A DNA stretch of 64,000 bases from DASVTU01 sp036387415 (GTDB lineage Bacteria > Acidobacteriota > Blastocatellia > Pyrinomonadales > Pyrinomonadaceae): assembly GCA_036387415.1 (NCBI GenBank), contig DASVTU010000033.1, positions 124,001 through 188,000 of the forward strand, in the 5' to 3' direction. The notes beneath the pieces were generated by a model. It made no database searches and was not told the origin of the DNA. It saw only the letters and a program-made list of their open reading frames with translations. The first letter of the stretch is position 1, and the number at the start of each line of letters is the position of its first letter. Position numbers and translations under genes: made by a program. Of this stretch, positions 46,474 to 55,306 are shown one piece after another.

Positions 46474-46992
46474 ATGTCCACTCCCGCATCAACCATTAGA
46501 GTGTATGTCGGTCTCGGCTCGAATCTCGGCGACCGCGCCGCGAATCTCCTGCTCGGCGTGCGCGGCATGTTGAACGCCGGGTTGCGCGTCGCGCGTCTCT
46601 CGTCAATCTACGAAACCGCGCCCGTCGATGTCCTCGACCAACCCCTGTTCCTCAACATGGTTGCCGAACTCGACGCGTCGCACGCGTTTCCCTCACCCGA
46701 ACAACTGCTCGCGCGCCTCCTCCGCATCGAATACGCCCTCGGACGCCGACGCCAACGTCCCCGCGCCGCGCGCACGCTCGACCTCGACCTCCTCCTGTTT
46801 GGCGACACCCACACCCAAACCGACTTTCTCACGCTCCCGCACCCGCGCCTGCACCTCCGCCGCTTCGTCCTCACACCGCTCGCCGAACTTGCGCCCGACC
46901 ACCTCCATCCCACACTCAACCAAACCTTCAGCCAACTCCTCGCCAACATCAGCGACGACGCCTCCGTCCATCTCTGGAAACCGGAACAGTAG
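46474..46992 (+). CDS. folK: 2-amino-4-hydroxy-6-hydroxymethyldihydropteridine pyrophosphokinase
   Basis: 172 residues. GLGSNLGD near residue 12, the ATP/Mg site RAARTLDLDLLLFGD near 97-112 and LPHPRLHLRRFVLTPLAEL near 125-145 are diagnostic of HPPK. It transfers pyrophosphate to 6-hydroxymethyl-dihydropterin in folate synthesis, in the cytoplasm. It stands alone, with no folP or folB in the window. Confidence 0.96.
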   Translation: MSTPASTIRVYVGLGSNLGDRAANLLLGVRGMLNAGLRVARLSSIYETAPVDVLDQPLFLNMVAELDASHAFPSPEQLLARLLRIEYALGRRRQRPRAARTLDLDLLLFGDTHTQTDFLTLPHPRLHLRRFVLTPLAELAPDHLHPTLNQTFSQLLANISDDASVHLWKPEQ

Positions 46993-47113
46993 ACAGTAGC
47001 GTGTAGTCAGTAGAAAAAACTTTGCGGACGCAGAGCTTCATTTATCTACTTACGGTAGCCGGAAGCGCCTCAATCAGTTTTTATGCTGGCTACTGACTAC
47101 TGTGTACTGCTCC
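46986..47113. repeat. Word-repeat inverted repeat (unit CAGTAGA / GCTGGCTACTG)
   Basis: The left arm ACAGTAGACAGTAGCGTGTA overlaps the end of folK. The right arm reads ATGCTGGCTACTGACTACTG and then TGTACTGC. It separates folK from the pantothenate operon. Confidence 0.75.
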
Positions 47114-47124
47114 ACTAATTTCTC

Positions 47125-47154
47125 TTGTTTATCGCCGCCACGCTCGCCTATAAT
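47125..47154 (+). promoter_or_regulatory. Promoter of the pantothenate operon
   Basis: TTGTTT (47125-47130), an 18-base spacer and a perfect TATAAT (47149-47154). Transcription would begin near 47161. Confidence 0.7.
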
Positions 47155-47206
47155 TCGTCGCCCTCAAACTTGTTGATGTGCTCGGAGCAGGAGTAAAATC
47201 GCGCGT

Positions 47207-47416
47207 ATGCACCGTTTCAAACTCCGTCTGGCCGTCGCCGCTTTGACATTTGTCATCGGCGTCTCGGTTCATTCTCACCTGTTATGGAGGCTCGACCACC
47301 AGCGCGATTGCTACTGTGTGACTTACACCTGCCGCGTCCTCTTCGTCGCCGACAACCCGCTCAACTCATTGATGCATCCGTGGGAGGCAATCAAATTACT
47401 TGCCCCGATGGATTAG
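47207..47416 (+). CDS. Small hypothetical membrane or secreted protein
   Basis: 69 residues. A hydrophobic segment (about 7-22, LAVAALTFVIGVSVHS) could be a signal anchor, followed by a cysteine-rich short stretch (CYCVTYTC). It begins 46 bases after the predicted start of transcription and lies between the promoter and panB, which supports translation. Homology is unknown. The Shine-Dalgarno GGAG lies rather far upstream. Confidence 0.4.
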   Translation: MHRFKLRLAVAALTFVIGVSVHSHLLWRLDHQRDCYCVTYTCRVLFVADNPLNSLMHPWEAIKLLAPMD

Positions 47417-47457
47417 CTCCATTAGCCGCGCACCGCGCAAAGTAAGGCTGACCCCAA

Positions 47458-48384
47458 ATGGCTTATCTCAAACTACAACGACCCGAAAAAGTGACTGTCC
47501 CCGCCGTCCGCGCGACGAAAGAACGCGGCGAGCGTCTAGTCTGTCTGACGGCTTACGATTACCCGACCGCACGCATCGTCGATGAAGCGGGCACGGATTT
47601 GATTCTGGTCGGCGACAGCCTCGGCAACGTCGTGCTCGGTTATGATTCGACCGTGCCCGTCACACTCGAAGAGATGCTTGAGCACACGCGCGCCGTACGT
47701 CGCGGCGTCGAGCGCGCGTTGCTCGTCGCCGATATGCCCTACGGCACGTATCACACGGGCGCGGACGACGCCGTGCGCGCCGCCTTGCGGCTCATCAAAG
47801 AGGGCGGCGCGGAGGCCGTCAAATTGGAGGGCGGACGCTCGCGTGCGGACGTGGTCAAACGGCTCGTTGACGAAGAGATTCCAGTGGTCGGCCACATCGG
47901 GCTGACGCCGCAATCGCTTCATCGTCTCGGCAGCTATCGCTTACAAGGCAAGACCGCAGGGGCGGCACGCGCTCTGCTCGAAGACGCACGCGCGCTCGAA
48001 GAGGCGGGCGCGTTTGCGCTCGTCCTCGAAGTCGTCCCGCGTGAGATTGCCAAACTCGTCACCGAGAGCTTGAGAATCCCGACCATCGGCATCGGCGCGG
48101 GCGAACATTGCGACGCGCAGATTCTCGTCCTCCACGACATGCTCGGTCTATCGTTTACGCCCACGCGCCCGCGCTTCGTTCGTCAGTATCTCAACCTCCG
48201 CGAAGCGATGACGGAAGCCATCGAACGCTACGCCGAAGACGTGCGCGGCGGCGCCTATCCGTCAGAGAACGAATCTTACCCGCTTCCGCCGGACGCGGCA
48301 GCCGAGTTGAACGCCTCGCCGGACAATCCCGTTAACACTCCGCTCGAACACGCGAAAGGCGATGCCGAAATCGAACAGTCATAA
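47458..48384 (+). CDS. panB: 3-methyl-2-oxobutanoate hydroxymethyltransferase
   Basis: 308 residues. The conserved VGDSLGNVVLGYDSTVPVT, the metal/substrate region LVVADMPYGTYH-like LLVADMPYGTYH and the catalytic VGHIGLTPQSLHRLGSYRLQG are all present. The C-terminal 40 residues are a variable acidic tail. It transfers a hydroxymethyl group from methylene-tetrahydrofolate to 2-oxoisovalerate, the first step of pantothenate synthesis. It forms an operon with panC, 124 bases apart with a word repeat between them. Confidence 0.97.
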   Translation: MAYLKLQRPEKVTVPAVRATKERGERLVCLTAYDYPTARIVDEAGTDLILVGDSLGNVVLGYDSTVPVTLEEMLEHTRAVRRGVERALLVADMPYGTYHTGADDAVRAALRLIKEGGAEAVKLEGGRSRADVVKRLVDEEIPVVGHIGLTPQSLHRLGSYRLQGKTAGAARALLEDARALEEAGAFALVLEVVPREIAKLVTESLRIPTIGIGAGEHCDAQILVLHDMLGLSFTPTRPRFVRQYLNLREAMTEAIERYAEDVRGGAYPSENESYPLPPDAAAELNASPDNPVNTPLEHAKGDAEIEQS

Positions 48385-48508
48385 ACGCGTAAATCATGAA
48401 TGGTAAATCGTAAATCGTGAATAGATGTCGGCCACGACATCGAATCTTCAAGAGACTCAAACACGATTTACGATTTACCGTTTACGAGTTACGATTCACG
48501 AACCACTT
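48385..48508. repeat. Word-repeat inverted repeat (unit CGTAAAT) ending at the panC start codon
   Basis: The left arm reads GTAAATCATGAATGGTAAAT and then CGTAAATCGTGAATAG. The right arm reads ACGATTTACGATTTACCG and then TACGATTCACGAACC. The hairpin ends at the panC ATG, so it would occlude or replace the ribosome site. Confidence 0.75.
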
Positions 48509-49402
48509 ATGGAAATCATCAATCGCCGTCAACGCATGGCCTCCGTGTCGCGCAAACTGCGACGCGAAGAGGATAAAACCATCGGACTCGTCCCGACGAT
48601 GGGCGCACTGCATGAAGGACACCTGAGTCTGGTGCGCGAAGCGCGGCGGATGTGCGACGTGGTGGTCGTCTCCGTCTTCGTCAATCCGGCGCAGTTTGGG
48701 CCGGGCGAAGATTTTGAACGCTACCCGCGCGACCTTACCAAAGACACCACCATTCTCGCCGACTACAACGTCGATTACATCTTCGCGCCCTCGGTCGATG
48801 AAATTTACCCGAAAGGTTTTTCCACTTTCGTGACGGTCGAGGGCTTGTCGGAGCAACTCGAAGGCGCGGCGCGTCCCGGCCACTTTCGCGGCGTCGCCAC
48901 CGTTCTCTGTGTTCTGTTCAATACCGTCCGCGCCGACTTCGCCTTCTTCGGACAAAAGGACGCGCAGCAAACTCTCGTCGTCAAACGACTGGTGCGCGAC
49001 CTCGCTTTCGACACGGAGATTGTCGTCCTCCCAACCATCCGCGAAGAATCCGGCCTCGCGCTCTCGTCGCGCAACGCTTACCTGAGCGGCGACGAAAAAC
49101 GCTCCGCCGCCGTCATCTATCGCGCACTTTCGCAAGCCAGAGAAGTCTACGCCGAAGGCGAGCGCAGCGCACGCCGACTCGCCGATACCGTCCGCGCGCA
49201 AATCGAAGCCGAACCCCGCGCGCGTCTCAACTACGTTAGCGTCTCCGACGCCGAGACGATGGAGAAACTCGACAAGATTCCAGACGACCGCCCCGTCCTC
49301 ATCGCCGTCGCCGCCCACATCGGTCGCACGCGCTTGATTGACAACATCGTGCTCCAACCCGCACGCGAGAGAACGCGAGGTACAGGCAGCCTCACCGCCT
49401 GA
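48509..49402 (+). CDS. panC: Pantothenate synthetase
   Basis: 297 residues. TMGALHEGHLSLV (ATP/HIGH-like motif), FVNPAQFGPGEDFERYPR (pantoate site) and VLPTIREESGLALSSRN (KMSKS-like loop) are all intact. It condenses pantoate and beta-alanine with ATP. The start MEIINRRQRM at 48509 is chosen because the longer frame opening at 48425 is encoded by the word repeat and is not conserved in the family. No Shine-Dalgarno is visible because the repeat runs up to the ATG. Confidence 0.96.
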   Translation: MEIINRRQRMASVSRKLRREEDKTIGLVPTMGALHEGHLSLVREARRMCDVVVVSVFVNPAQFGPGEDFERYPRDLTKDTTILADYNVDYIFAPSVDEIYPKGFSTFVTVEGLSEQLEGAARPGHFRGVATVLCVLFNTVRADFAFFGQKDAQQTLVVKRLVRDLAFDTEIVVLPTIREESGLALSSRNAYLSGDEKRSAAVIYRALSQAREVYAEGERSARRLADTVRAQIEAEPRARLNYVSVSDAETMEKLDKIPDDRPVLIAVAAHIGRTRLIDNIVLQPARERTRGTGSLTA

Positions 49403-49463
49403 TTTCATTACTCGCAATCGAAATATAAATCACAATTGAAATATAAAAAGGAGTTCGCCTCAC

Positions 49464-49544
49464 ATGACACGCTCGCCTCATCACGCGCCGGATGAAGTAT
49501 GTCTTTCATCTCGACTAAAGCGAACGGGTTTCTTTCCGTTGTGA
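49464..49544 (+). CDS. Very small open frame with strong ribosome site
   Basis: A 26-residue frame (MTRSPHHAPDEVC..., basic) follows AAGGAG at good distance. Nothing else supports it. It may be a leader peptide, or chance. The surrounding 49403-49707 interval contains nothing else I recognise. Confidence 0.2.
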   Translation: MTRSPHHAPDEVCLSSRLKRTGFFPL

Positions 49545-49707
49545 TTGATTAATATTCAAACCCGAACACCCGATTTATCGTTTAAGATGTTGGTGATGGT
49601 CAAACTACCTCGCCCGGAAATAACTTGCCCCGCCTGTCTCCAGTCTCCCGTGCAGGCGAGCACTGACAACTTTGTCAGTTCACCTCAACTTCAAAGGAGA
49701 ACCACTC

Positions 49708-49905
49708 ATGTCCACGCGTGACGAAGACGATGCGACTACACAACCGACATCAGGAGGCGACCAACCTCCATCGGACACGGAGGGAGGAACTTCCACGCCG
49801 CCTACAGGCGGCGGCACGTCCGACACAGGCGACGCGACCAACAAGAGCACGCCGGGTTCGGGCGGAGCCGACGAGATTGACCCGCCCATCATCATCGGCG
49901 GCTGA
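49708..49905 (+). CDS. Short acidic G/T/S/P-rich peptide
   Basis: 65 residues, strongly acidic and of low complexity (D/T/G/S/P), ending in the hydrophobic DEIDPPIIIGG. AAAGGAG precedes the ATG by 11 bases, an excellent ribosome site, so it is probably translated. It has no signal peptide and no cysteine. It could be a precursor-like peptide or a disordered protein. No maturation enzymes are visible nearby. A hairpin follows at 49977-50018. Confidence 0.55.
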   Translation: MSTRDEDDATTQPTSGGDQPPSDTEGGTSTPPTGGGTSDTGDATNKSTPGSGGADEIDPPIIIGG

Positions 49906-49976
49906 TTTCAATCGTCGGAGAATGACGAACTAACCGTGGAGCCTCTGCTCCCCACACGCCACACGCGGCGCACCGA

Positions 49977-50018
49977 CGCGGGATGAAACGAACTCGACAA
50001 ACACGCTTTCATCCCGCG
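49977..50018 (+). terminator. Hairpin in the gap before the molybdenum hydroxylase operon
   Basis: CGCGGGATGAAA pairs with TTTCATCCCGCG around an 18-base loop. There is no T-run, so termination may be weak. No other feature is clear in 49906-50278. Confidence 0.5.
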
Positions 50019-50278
50019 TCCGTCTGTCTGCGCGCACGCGTCTTCCGCGCATCCCGACGCCTTCGTCGCCGCGCCTCGATGCGCTCGGAAAACGCGCTCG
50101 ACGGACGTTTCCCGCCTTCGCCAGTCGCGTCCAAAACTGCTATCATTCCTTTTCTGCAAACAAGCCTGTCTTGTTGAAGAAAACAAACATTTCGCACAAT
50201 TGAACCAACTTCCACGTCCTCGCCATCTCGACGCGCGAGACGCGCATTTGGTCGCTGATTGAAGACGGTAGTTGATTA

Positions 50279-50809
50279 ATGACTGAAACGAAAAGACAAA
50301 AGGCTCATATCGAATTTACGCTCAACGGCGAGACGGTGGAGGTGGCCTTCGCGCCTCACAAAACGCTGCTCGAAGTCCTGCGTGAAGACCTTAACTTGAT
50401 GGGCACCAAGCATGGTTGCGAACTCGGCGAGTGTGGGACGTGCGCCGTGCTCGTCGATGGTCGCTCGGTGCTCTCATGTCTCGCGCTCGGACTCGACATG
50501 GAAGACCGCCGCGTCGAAACCATCGAAGGCATGTCCGTGGGAAGCGAACTTCATCCATTGCAGCAAACCTTCGCCGACCTCGGCGCGGCGCAGTGCGGCT
50601 ACTGCACGCCCGGCTTCCTCCTCGTCGCCAAAGAACTGCTCGCCGCCAACGCCGAACCCACCCGCGACGAAATCAAGGAAGCTCTCTCCGGCAATCTCTG
50701 TCGTTGCACGGGCTACATCAAAATCTATGAAGCCGTGGAACTCGCGGCGGCGCGCATGCGCGGCGAAGAGTTGGAGCTTCCACGTGAGAGCGTCTACGGT
50801 CGTGAGTAA
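50279..50809 (+). CDS. [2Fe-2S] subunit of a molybdenum hydroxylase (HcrC-like)
   Basis: 176 residues with both iron-sulfur sites of the xanthine oxidase family small subunit. The plant-type ferredoxin motif is GCELGECGTCAVLVDG plus a later SCL. The second cluster is CGYCTPG plus GNLCRCTGY. It passes electrons from the molybdenum site to the FAD subunit. It is the first of three subunit genes in the order small, large, medium. The FAD subunit at 53371 marks the enzyme as related to 4-hydroxybenzoyl-CoA reductase. Confidence 0.94.
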   Translation: MTETKRQKAHIEFTLNGETVEVAFAPHKTLLEVLREDLNLMGTKHGCELGECGTCAVLVDGRSVLSCLALGLDMEDRRVETIEGMSVGSELHPLQQTFADLGAAQCGYCTPGFLLVAKELLAANAEPTRDEIKEALSGNLCRCTGYIKIYEAVELAAARMRGEELELPRESVYGRE

Positions 50810-50906
50810 GAATTTCAGCGGCATGTTAAGGACGGATGCAGATTTAGTTTCTCTCGTTTTATCAGCAAATATCCGCGTTCGTCTGCGGCTCATTTGAAAA
50901 CTTGTT

Positions 50907-53339
50907 ATGAACAAAAACGGAAAAGACAAAAAAGATTTGAAGGTCGTCGGCAAGCCCTTCCGCAAAGTTGACGCGCGACAGAAGTGTACGGGGCAGACCA
51001 AGTTTGCCGACGACATCGTTTTGCCGCGCATGCTCTTTGCCAAACTCCTGCGCTCGCATGAACCGCACGCGCTCATTAAAAGCATCGACACGTCGAAAGC
51101 GGAAGCGTTGCCCGGCGTCTATGCCGTGATTACGGGTAAGGATTTGCCGACGCCTTACGGCATTCTGCCCGTCAGTCAGGACGAGCACGGTCTTTGTCAG
51201 GATCGCGTGCGTTTCATCGGCGACCCAGTTGCCGCCGTCGCTGCTGCTGATGAAGACACGGCTTTCGAGGCGATGAATCTCATCGAAGTCGTGTATGAAA
51301 AATTGAACACCATCTCGACTATCGAAGAGGCCGTCATGATTGACGAGCCACGCATACAGGAATACGGCGACAGCGGCAACGTCCACAAGAAAGTGCATCT
51401 CGAATTCGGCGACCTCGACGAAGGCTTCAAGGAAGCGGATTTGATTCGTGAAGACATCTTCTTTTACGAAGGCAACACGCACCTTCCGATGGAGCAGCAC
51501 GCGGCGGTCGCACACTTCGACCCCGACCACAAACTGACGCTCTGGTCTTCGACGCAGACGCCACACTACGTCCATCGCGCGCTCGCCAAAGTTCTCGGCC
51601 TTCCTGCCGCGCACGTCCGCGTTATCGCCACGCCCAACGGCGGCGGCTTCGGCGGCAAGAGCGACCCGTTTAATCACGAAGTCGCCGTCTGCAAGCTTTC
51701 GATGATGACGGGTCGCCCCGTCAAGATTACTCTGACGCGCGAAGAAGTCTTCTATTGCCATCGCGGTCGGCATCCGGTCTTGATGAAAATCAAGACGGGC
51801 GTCCGACGCGACGGCGCAATCACGGCGATGGATTTTCAGTCGTTTCTCGACGGCGGCGCGTACGGCAGTTACGGGGTCGCCTCGACCTTCTACACGGGTG
51901 CGCTTCAAACCGTGACCTACGATGTTCCGCGTTATCGTTTTCGCGGCGTCCGCACGTTCACCAACAAACCGCCCTGCGGCCCCAAACGCGGACACGGCAC
52001 CCCGCAACCGCGTTTCGGCATGGAGATTCAACTCGACAAAATCGCCGAAGAACTCCATCTCGACCCCGCCGAGATGCGCCTCCGCCACTTGGTCGCGCCC
52101 GACACCGTGACGGCCAATTATCTCCGCGTCGGCTCGATGGGTCTCGGCAAGTGCATCGAAAAGATTGTCGAAGGCTCCGACTGGAAGAACAAACATCGCA
52201 AACTTCCTTACGGCAAAGGCGTCGGACTTGCTTGCAGTTCCTACATCTGCGGCGCGGGGCTGCCGATTTACTGGAACAGCCTGCCGCATTCCGGCGTCCA
52301 ACTCGGACTCGACCGTCAGGGTGGCGTGCGCGTGCAGTGTGGCTCGACCGACATCGGTCAAGGGTCGGATTCCGTCCTCGCCTATGTGGTCGCCGAAGTC
52401 TTAGGTATTGACCCGTTCGACATCCGCGTCGTCACCGCCGACACCGATTTGACGCCCGTTGACCTCGGCAGCTATTCGAGCCGCGTCACACTGATGACGG
52501 GCAACGCTGCCCTCCAAGCCGCCGAACGCGCGCGCGAACTTCTCGCCATCGCCGTCGCCGAAAAACTCTCTGTGCCCGCCGATAATCTCTCTTTCGCCGA
52601 GCGTCGCGTCTTCGACGTGGAGAACCCGGAAACGGGCGTCACGTTTGCCGAGGCGGTCGTGCTCGCCGAAGCGAAGTTCGGCACCATCGGCACGGTTGGC
52701 TCGTATGTTCCGCCGCGCGCTCCCGGCAGGTTCAAAGGCGCGGGCGTCGGCCCCTCGCCCGCCTACAGTTATTCGGCGGCGATTGCCGAAGTGGACGTTG
52801 ACCCAGAAACCGGAATGGTCGTTGTCGAACGCATCTGGATTGGTCACGACATTGGGCAGAGCATCAATCCGATGCTCGTCATGGGACAGGTCGAGGGCGG
52901 CGTCTACATGGGTTTGGGCGAAGCGTTGATGGAAGAGATGAGCTATCGCACTAACCGCAACGTCGTCCACAAATTCCCCTCGCTCCTCGAATACAAGAGT
53001 CCGACGACCTTGGAGATGTGCGATGTCGTCACCTATCTCGTCGAAGACGCCGACCCCAACGGCCCCTTCGGTGCCAAAGAGGTCGGGCAAGGCCCACTGC
53101 TGCCCGTCATGCCTGCCGTGGCCAACGCCGTCTACGACGCCGTGGGCGTACGCATCGACGAAGTGCCCATCACGCCCGAAAAAGTGCTCACCGCGCTCCG
53201 CGACAAAGCACGCGGCAAAGAGGCACGCTTCGGCCCCAAATCCATCCCTCACGTCGAATGGCCTGAACCACTCAAAGTCGCCACACCCGCCGAAGGCGGC
53301 GACGGACGCGAGATGCCACGCGTCGCAGTGCATTCGTAA
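50907..53339 (+). CDS. Molybdopterin-binding large subunit of the hydroxylase (HcrA-like)
   Basis: 810 residues. Conserved aldehyde-oxidase/xanthine-dehydrogenase regions are present: NGGGFGGKSDP for the molybdopterin loop, CGSTDIGQGSD, and the catalytic glutamate E725 in FGAKEVGQG. It binds the Mo-molybdopterin cytosine dinucleotide cofactor. The genetic partner is a MobA/MocA-like nucleotidyltransferase two genes downstream. It belongs with the HCR-type FAD subunit at 53371. The exact substrate is uncertain; an aromatic acyl-CoA is possible. Confidence 0.94.
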   Translation: MNKNGKDKKDLKVVGKPFRKVDARQKCTGQTKFADDIVLPRMLFAKLLRSHEPHALIKSIDTSKAEALPGVYAVITGKDLPTPYGILPVSQDEHGLCQDRVRFIGDPVAAVAAADEDTAFEAMNLIEVVYEKLNTISTIEEAVMIDEPRIQEYGDSGNVHKKVHLEFGDLDEGFKEADLIREDIFFYEGNTHLPMEQHAAVAHFDPDHKLTLWSSTQTPHYVHRALAKVLGLPAAHVRVIATPNGGGFGGKSDPFNHEVAVCKLSMMTGRPVKITLTREEVFYCHRGRHPVLMKIKTGVRRDGAITAMDFQSFLDGGAYGSYGVASTFYTGALQTVTYDVPRYRFRGVRTFTNKPPCGPKRGHGTPQPRFGMEIQLDKIAEELHLDPAEMRLRHLVAPDTVTANYLRVGSMGLGKCIEKIVEGSDWKNKHRKLPYGKGVGLACSSYICGAGLPIYWNSLPHSGVQLGLDRQGGVRVQCGSTDIGQGSDSVLAYVVAEVLGIDPFDIRVVTADTDLTPVDLGSYSSRVTLMTGNAALQAAERARELLAIAVAEKLSVPADNLSFAERRVFDVENPETGVTFAEAVVLAEAKFGTIGTVGSYVPPRAPGRFKGAGVGPSPAYSYSAAIAEVDVDPETGMVVVERIWIGHDIGQSINPMLVMGQVEGGVYMGLGEALMEEMSYRTNRNVVHKFPSLLEYKSPTTLEMCDVVTYLVEDADPNGPFGAKEVGQGPLLPVMPAVANAVYDAVGVRIDEVPITPEKVLTALRDKARGKEARFGPKSIPHVEWPEPLKVATPAEGGDGREMPRVAVHS

Positions 53340-53370
53340 AGATTGATGAGAAGAGATTGATTAAAACGTT

Positions 53371-54363
53371 ATGATGAGACTTCCGAAGTTTGAGTATCGC
53401 GTGCCGCGTGAGATGCGTGAGGCGGTGAAGATGATGGGCGACGCGGGCGCGTCGGGGCAGTTTGTCGCGGGCGGCACAGACCTGTATCCGAACATGAAGC
53501 GACGACAGCAGACGCCGAAGACGGTTATCTCCGTCGGGCGTCTCAAGGAGTTGCGGGAGATTACGGGCGACGGGCGAAGCGGTTTGCGTATCGGCGCGGG
53601 TGTGTCTCTAACGGACATCTGCGAGCATCCCTTGATTAATCGTGATTACCCGTCGGTGGCGCGTGCGGCGCGTGTGATTTCGACGCCGACGCTCAGGAAC
53701 ATGGGGACGATTGGCGGTAATCTCCTGCTCGATACGCGTTGCAATTACTACGACCAGAATTTCGAATGGCGCAAGGGCATCAACTTCTGCATGAAGAAGG
53801 ACGGCGAGGTCTGTTGGGTTGCGCCGGGGAGCGCGAAGTGTTGGGCGGTGCAGTCGGCAGACCTTGTGCCTCTGATGGTGGCGTTGGGCGCGCGTGTGCG
53901 GCTCGTCTCGACGCTCGGCGAACGCATAGTTACTGCCGCCGGACTCTACAACAACGACGGCATCGACTATCTACACAAAAGGCCGGATGAACTTTTGGCC
54001 GACATTCATCTGCCGCCGTTGAACGGTTGGCGTGCGACGTATAAGAAGTTGCGACGTCGCGGCGCGTTCGACTTTCCGGTCTTGGGCGTCGCGGCGTGGC
54101 TCGAAGTCGAGCGCGACGGGACGGTGAGCGATGCGCGTTTGATTCTGGGCGGCATCGCGCCCGCGCCGTTGGAAGTGCGCGAGGCGGGCGCGGCGTTAAT
54201 CGGTCAGCCGCTCAACGCCGAGACGATGCAGGCGGCGGCGGAAGCCTGTTACTTGAAAGCACGCCCGCTCGACAACACCGATTTCATCATGAACTGGCGC
54301 AAGCAAATGACCCGGCCTTACGTCCTACGCGCGCTCGAAGAACTGAAAAACAGTGTGCAGTAA
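53371..54363 (+). CDS. FAD subunit with [4Fe-4S] insertion (4-hydroxybenzoyl-CoA reductase beta type)
   Basis: 330 residues. The FAD-binding motifs VAGGTDLYP (near 32-40) and TIGGNLLLDTRC (near 113-124) are typical of CoxM-type subunits. It carries an insertion with cysteines C124, C140, C148 and C157, spaced 16, 8 and 9. This is the spacing I recall for the four ligands of the extra [4Fe-4S] cluster in the beta subunit of 4-hydroxybenzoyl-CoA reductase, which reverses the hydroxylase chemistry into a reductive dehydroxylation. Ordinary CO or xanthine dehydrogenases lack it. Confidence 0.93.
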   Translation: MMRLPKFEYRVPREMREAVKMMGDAGASGQFVAGGTDLYPNMKRRQQTPKTVISVGRLKELREITGDGRSGLRIGAGVSLTDICEHPLINRDYPSVARAARVISTPTLRNMGTIGGNLLLDTRCNYYDQNFEWRKGINFCMKKDGEVCWVAPGSAKCWAVQSADLVPLMVALGARVRLVSTLGERIVTAAGLYNNDGIDYLHKRPDELLADIHLPPLNGWRATYKKLRRRGAFDFPVLGVAAWLEVERDGTVSDARLILGGIAPAPLEVREAGAALIGQPLNAETMQAAAEACYLKARPLDNTDFIMNWRKQMTRPYVLRALEELKNSVQ

Positions 54364-54463
54364 GCAGTAAGCGGTAAGCAGTTAAAGAAGAAGAAGCTGC
54401 TCGCCGCTTGGTGTTCAAGGCCTACTTTTTAACTGCTTACTGCTCGCCGCTTACTGCTAACTT
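54357..54463. repeat. Word-repeat inverted repeat (unit GTAAGCA)
   Basis: The left arm reads GCAGTAAGCAGTAAGCGGTA and then AGCAGTTAAAG. The right arm reads TTTAACTGCTTACTGCTCGC and then GCTTACTGC. It ends 2 bases before the next start codon. These are the same words as at 14943-15031. Confidence 0.85.
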
Positions 54464-54465
54464 TC

Positions 54466-55089
54466 ATGGTTGCTGCGATTCTTCTCGCCGCAGGGCGGTC
54501 GCGCCGGATGGGCGCGTTCAAGCCTCTGCTGCCCTTTCCGCGTGAGCGGACGGTGGCGGAGGCGTGCATTGAGAATCTGCGCGGGGCGGGCGTCGGAGAG
54601 ATTGTCGTGGTGGTCGGGCATCGCGCGGCGGAGATGCGCGAACGTTTGGCGCATCTCGGCGTCCGCTTTGCGACGAACGCAGAAGCGGAGAGCGAGATGG
54701 GTGTGTCGATTGCGCGCGGCGTCGAGTTGGTTTCGGACGAGGCGGATGCGGTGTTGGTGGCGCTTGTGGATACGCCCGCCGTCGCGCCGGAGTCGATACG
54801 GAAGGTAATTGAGGCGCGTCGTCGGGAGCGTGCGCGGTTGGTCGTGCCGACGTTTGCGGGGCGCGGCGGGCATCCGGTTCTGGTCGGTCTTGAGTTTCGC
54901 GAGGCGCTGTTGCACTTGGACGCGGAGAAGGGCTTGCGTGCGTTGTTTGAAGCGCACGCGGGCGAGGTCTTGCGGCTCGAAGTGGCGTCGCCATACATTG
55001 CGCGCGACATGGATACGTGGGAAGATTACCGCGCGCTGTACGCAGAGATTTTCGGCTATCCGCCGACGCTCGAACCGACTCACGAATAA
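54466..55089 (+). CDS. Molybdenum cofactor nucleotidyltransferase (MobA/MocA-like)
   Basis: 207 residues. The nucleotide-binding start LAAGRSRRMGAFKPLLPF, the middle LVDTPAVAPESI and the later VPTFAGRGGHPVLV are those of the MobA-like NTP-transferase family. Its place after the molybdenum hydroxylase genes suggests a MocA-type cytidylyltransferase that makes the MCD cofactor for this enzyme. Start: ATG directly after the word repeat. No Shine-Dalgarno is visible. Confidence 0.88.
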   Translation: MVAAILLAAGRSRRMGAFKPLLPFPRERTVAEACIENLRGAGVGEIVVVVGHRAAEMRERLAHLGVRFATNAEAESEMGVSIARGVELVSDEADAVLVALVDTPAVAPESIRKVIEARRRERARLVVPTFAGRGGHPVLVGLEFREALLHLDAEKGLRALFEAHAGEVLRLEVASPYIARDMDTWEDYRALYAEIFGYPPTLEPTHE

Positions 55090-55193
55090 ACGTTCGTCGA
55101 ACGCACTTTTGCCGCCATTTTCGCTTTCAGTCGGCCTGCAATTTTAACTTCCGACGCCGTTTTGTATCGCTTTCGTCCATCCAACCTTTCTTT

Positions 55194-55221
55194 TTGACCG
55201 CTCATCAAATGTTCGTATGAA
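55194..55221 (+). promoter_or_regulatory. Promoter before the redoxin-like gene
   Basis: TTGACC (55194-55199), a 16-base spacer and TATGAA (55216-55221). It implies that the ATG at 55217 is not the start, which supports the one at 55307. Confidence 0.45.
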
Positions 55222-55306
55222 TAACCTCGCAAAGATATTCAGACGCACTTTCAATGAACGACACGACGACTCGCAGCCAGCCGACAGAGTTCGAGAGGAG
55301 ACAAAA

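Noticed and set aside
50862..52361. A 499-residue minus-strand open frame opposite the HcrA-like gene
   Set aside because: It is antisense to a well-conserved gene and has no domain or ribosome site. Long antisense frames are common at this GC content and codon bias.
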